6,905 nucleotides of DNA. Source: JBGPFS01 sp041483455 (lineage in GTDB: Bacteria; Chloroflexota; Limnocylindria; Limnocylindrales; CSP1-4). Shown here one piece after another: positions 6,476 through 6,905 of the stretch. Position numbers and translations under genes: made by a program. The stretch is taken from assembly GCA_041483455.1 (NCBI GenBank), contig JBGPFS010000134.1:1-6905 (forward strand), written 5' to 3'. Position 1 is the stretch's first letter. Each line of letters begins with the position of its first letter. The notes below the pieces were generated by a model. It was not told the origin of the DNA, made no database searches, and was given only the letters and a program-made list of their open reading frames with translations.

Positions 6476-6905
6476 ACCCACGGATCCCGACCGGCCGACG
6501 GCGGGTTCGACGCGCTCGCGGTCGGGACGGAGATCCAGCGCCGGGTCGGGGTGAAGACCTCACGCGACGAGCCGCTTGCGCGGTTCACGACGCTCCGGGT
6601 CGGCGGTCCGGCCGAGCTGTTCGCGGTGGTGCGCAACGCCTTCGAGCTCCGGGCTCTCGTGAAGTTCGCCCGGACCCGGGGCCTGCCCCACGTGGTCCTG
6701 GGGAGGGGGAGCGACGTCGTCATCGCCGACGCCGGGATCCGGGCGCTGGTGATCCAGGTCCGGGCCGAGGGCGCCGAGATCGCGGAGGATCGCCTGATCG
6801 CGGAGGCCGGCGTCCCGATGGCGCGCGCCGCGACGCTCGGCCAGGGGGCCGGGCTGTCGGGGCTCGAATACGGCCTGGCCATCCCGGGCACGATCGGCGG
6901 CGCCA
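6467..6905 (+). CDS. murB: UDP-N-acetylenolpyruvoylglucosamine reductase (MurB), 3' partial
   Basis: FAD-dependent cytoplasmic enzyme that reduces UDP-GlcNAc-enolpyruvate to UDP-MurNAc with NADPH. The 146 residues in the window cover the N-terminal FAD-binding region: PLARFTTLRVGGPAELF (36-52), VVLGRGSDVVIADAGIRALVI (76-96), LIAEAGVPMARAA (110-122) and GLSGLEYGLAIPGTIGGA (129-146), which ends at the window edge. These match the MurB patterns TTxRVGGPA, GxGSN, AxAG and GLEx(4)IPGTxGGA. Asp83 replaces the usual Asn of the GSN motif. The ATG at 6467 is chosen because it overlaps a stop codon as ATGA and has a weak GGATGG 7 nt upstream; reading from the ATG at 6432 hits a stop at 6468-6470. The first 35 or so residues look like a variable leader before the conserved core. 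The catalytic Ser and Glu near the C-terminus lie outside the window. Confidence 0.93.
   Translation, partial: MTATHGSRPADGGFDALAVGTEIQRRVGVKTSRDEPLARFTTLRVGGPAELFAVVRNAFELRALVKFARTRGLPHVVLGRGSDVVIADAGIRALVIQVRAEGAEIAEDRLIAEAGVPMARAATLGQGAGLSGLEYGLAIPGTIGGA

Noticed and set aside
5209..6891. 560-codon minus-strand open frame spanning ftsW, murG and murB
   Set aside because: It crosses three recognisable + strand genes and shows no motif; stop codons are rare at this GC content.

Overview
The window is a compact stretch of a division and cell wall (dcw) cluster from a bacterium of very high GC content (roughly 70% by eye). All genes lie on the + strand: murF (cut at the left edge), mraY, murD, ftsW, murG and murB (cut at the right edge). 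Cluster order, GC content and some lineage-flavoured motifs, such as LWEGNVIPGR in MurG and DDYLNAR in MraY, suggest a high-GC Chloroflexota-type organism, with Actinomycetota the main alternative. This placement is inferred from gene order and recall of motifs, not from a search.

Layout: murF occupies about 1-1487, mraY 1484-2479, murD 2476-4083, ftsW 4080-5357, murG 5278-6435 and murB 6467 to the edge. The first three junctions are ATGA stop/start overlaps. ftsW and murG overlap by 80 nt in different frames. The only gap is 31 nt between murG and murB. It lies in a short tandem duplication that copies the murG stop/ATG junction and creates a 12-codon mini-ORF. No promoter, terminator, RNA gene, mobile element or CRISPR array is visible, and there is no gene-free stretch over 300 bases. 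The strongest secondary-structure signal is a perfect inverted repeat inside murF.

Together the genes cover much of peptidoglycan precursor synthesis. MurB makes UDP-MurNAc, MurD adds D-glutamate and MurF adds D-Ala-D-Ala. MraY makes lipid I, MurG converts it to lipid II, and FtsW polymerises lipid II at the septum. MurC, often found between murG and murB, is not there; murE and the ftsQ/A/Z genes would lie outside the window if present nearby. The overlapping arrangement implies one translationally coupled transcript.

I do not see an undescribed system. The points worth a second look are the duplicated murG/murB junction, the 80-nt ftsW/murG dual-coding overlap, the hairpin in murF, and alanine substitutions at four conserved MurF motif positions, including the P-loop glycine.
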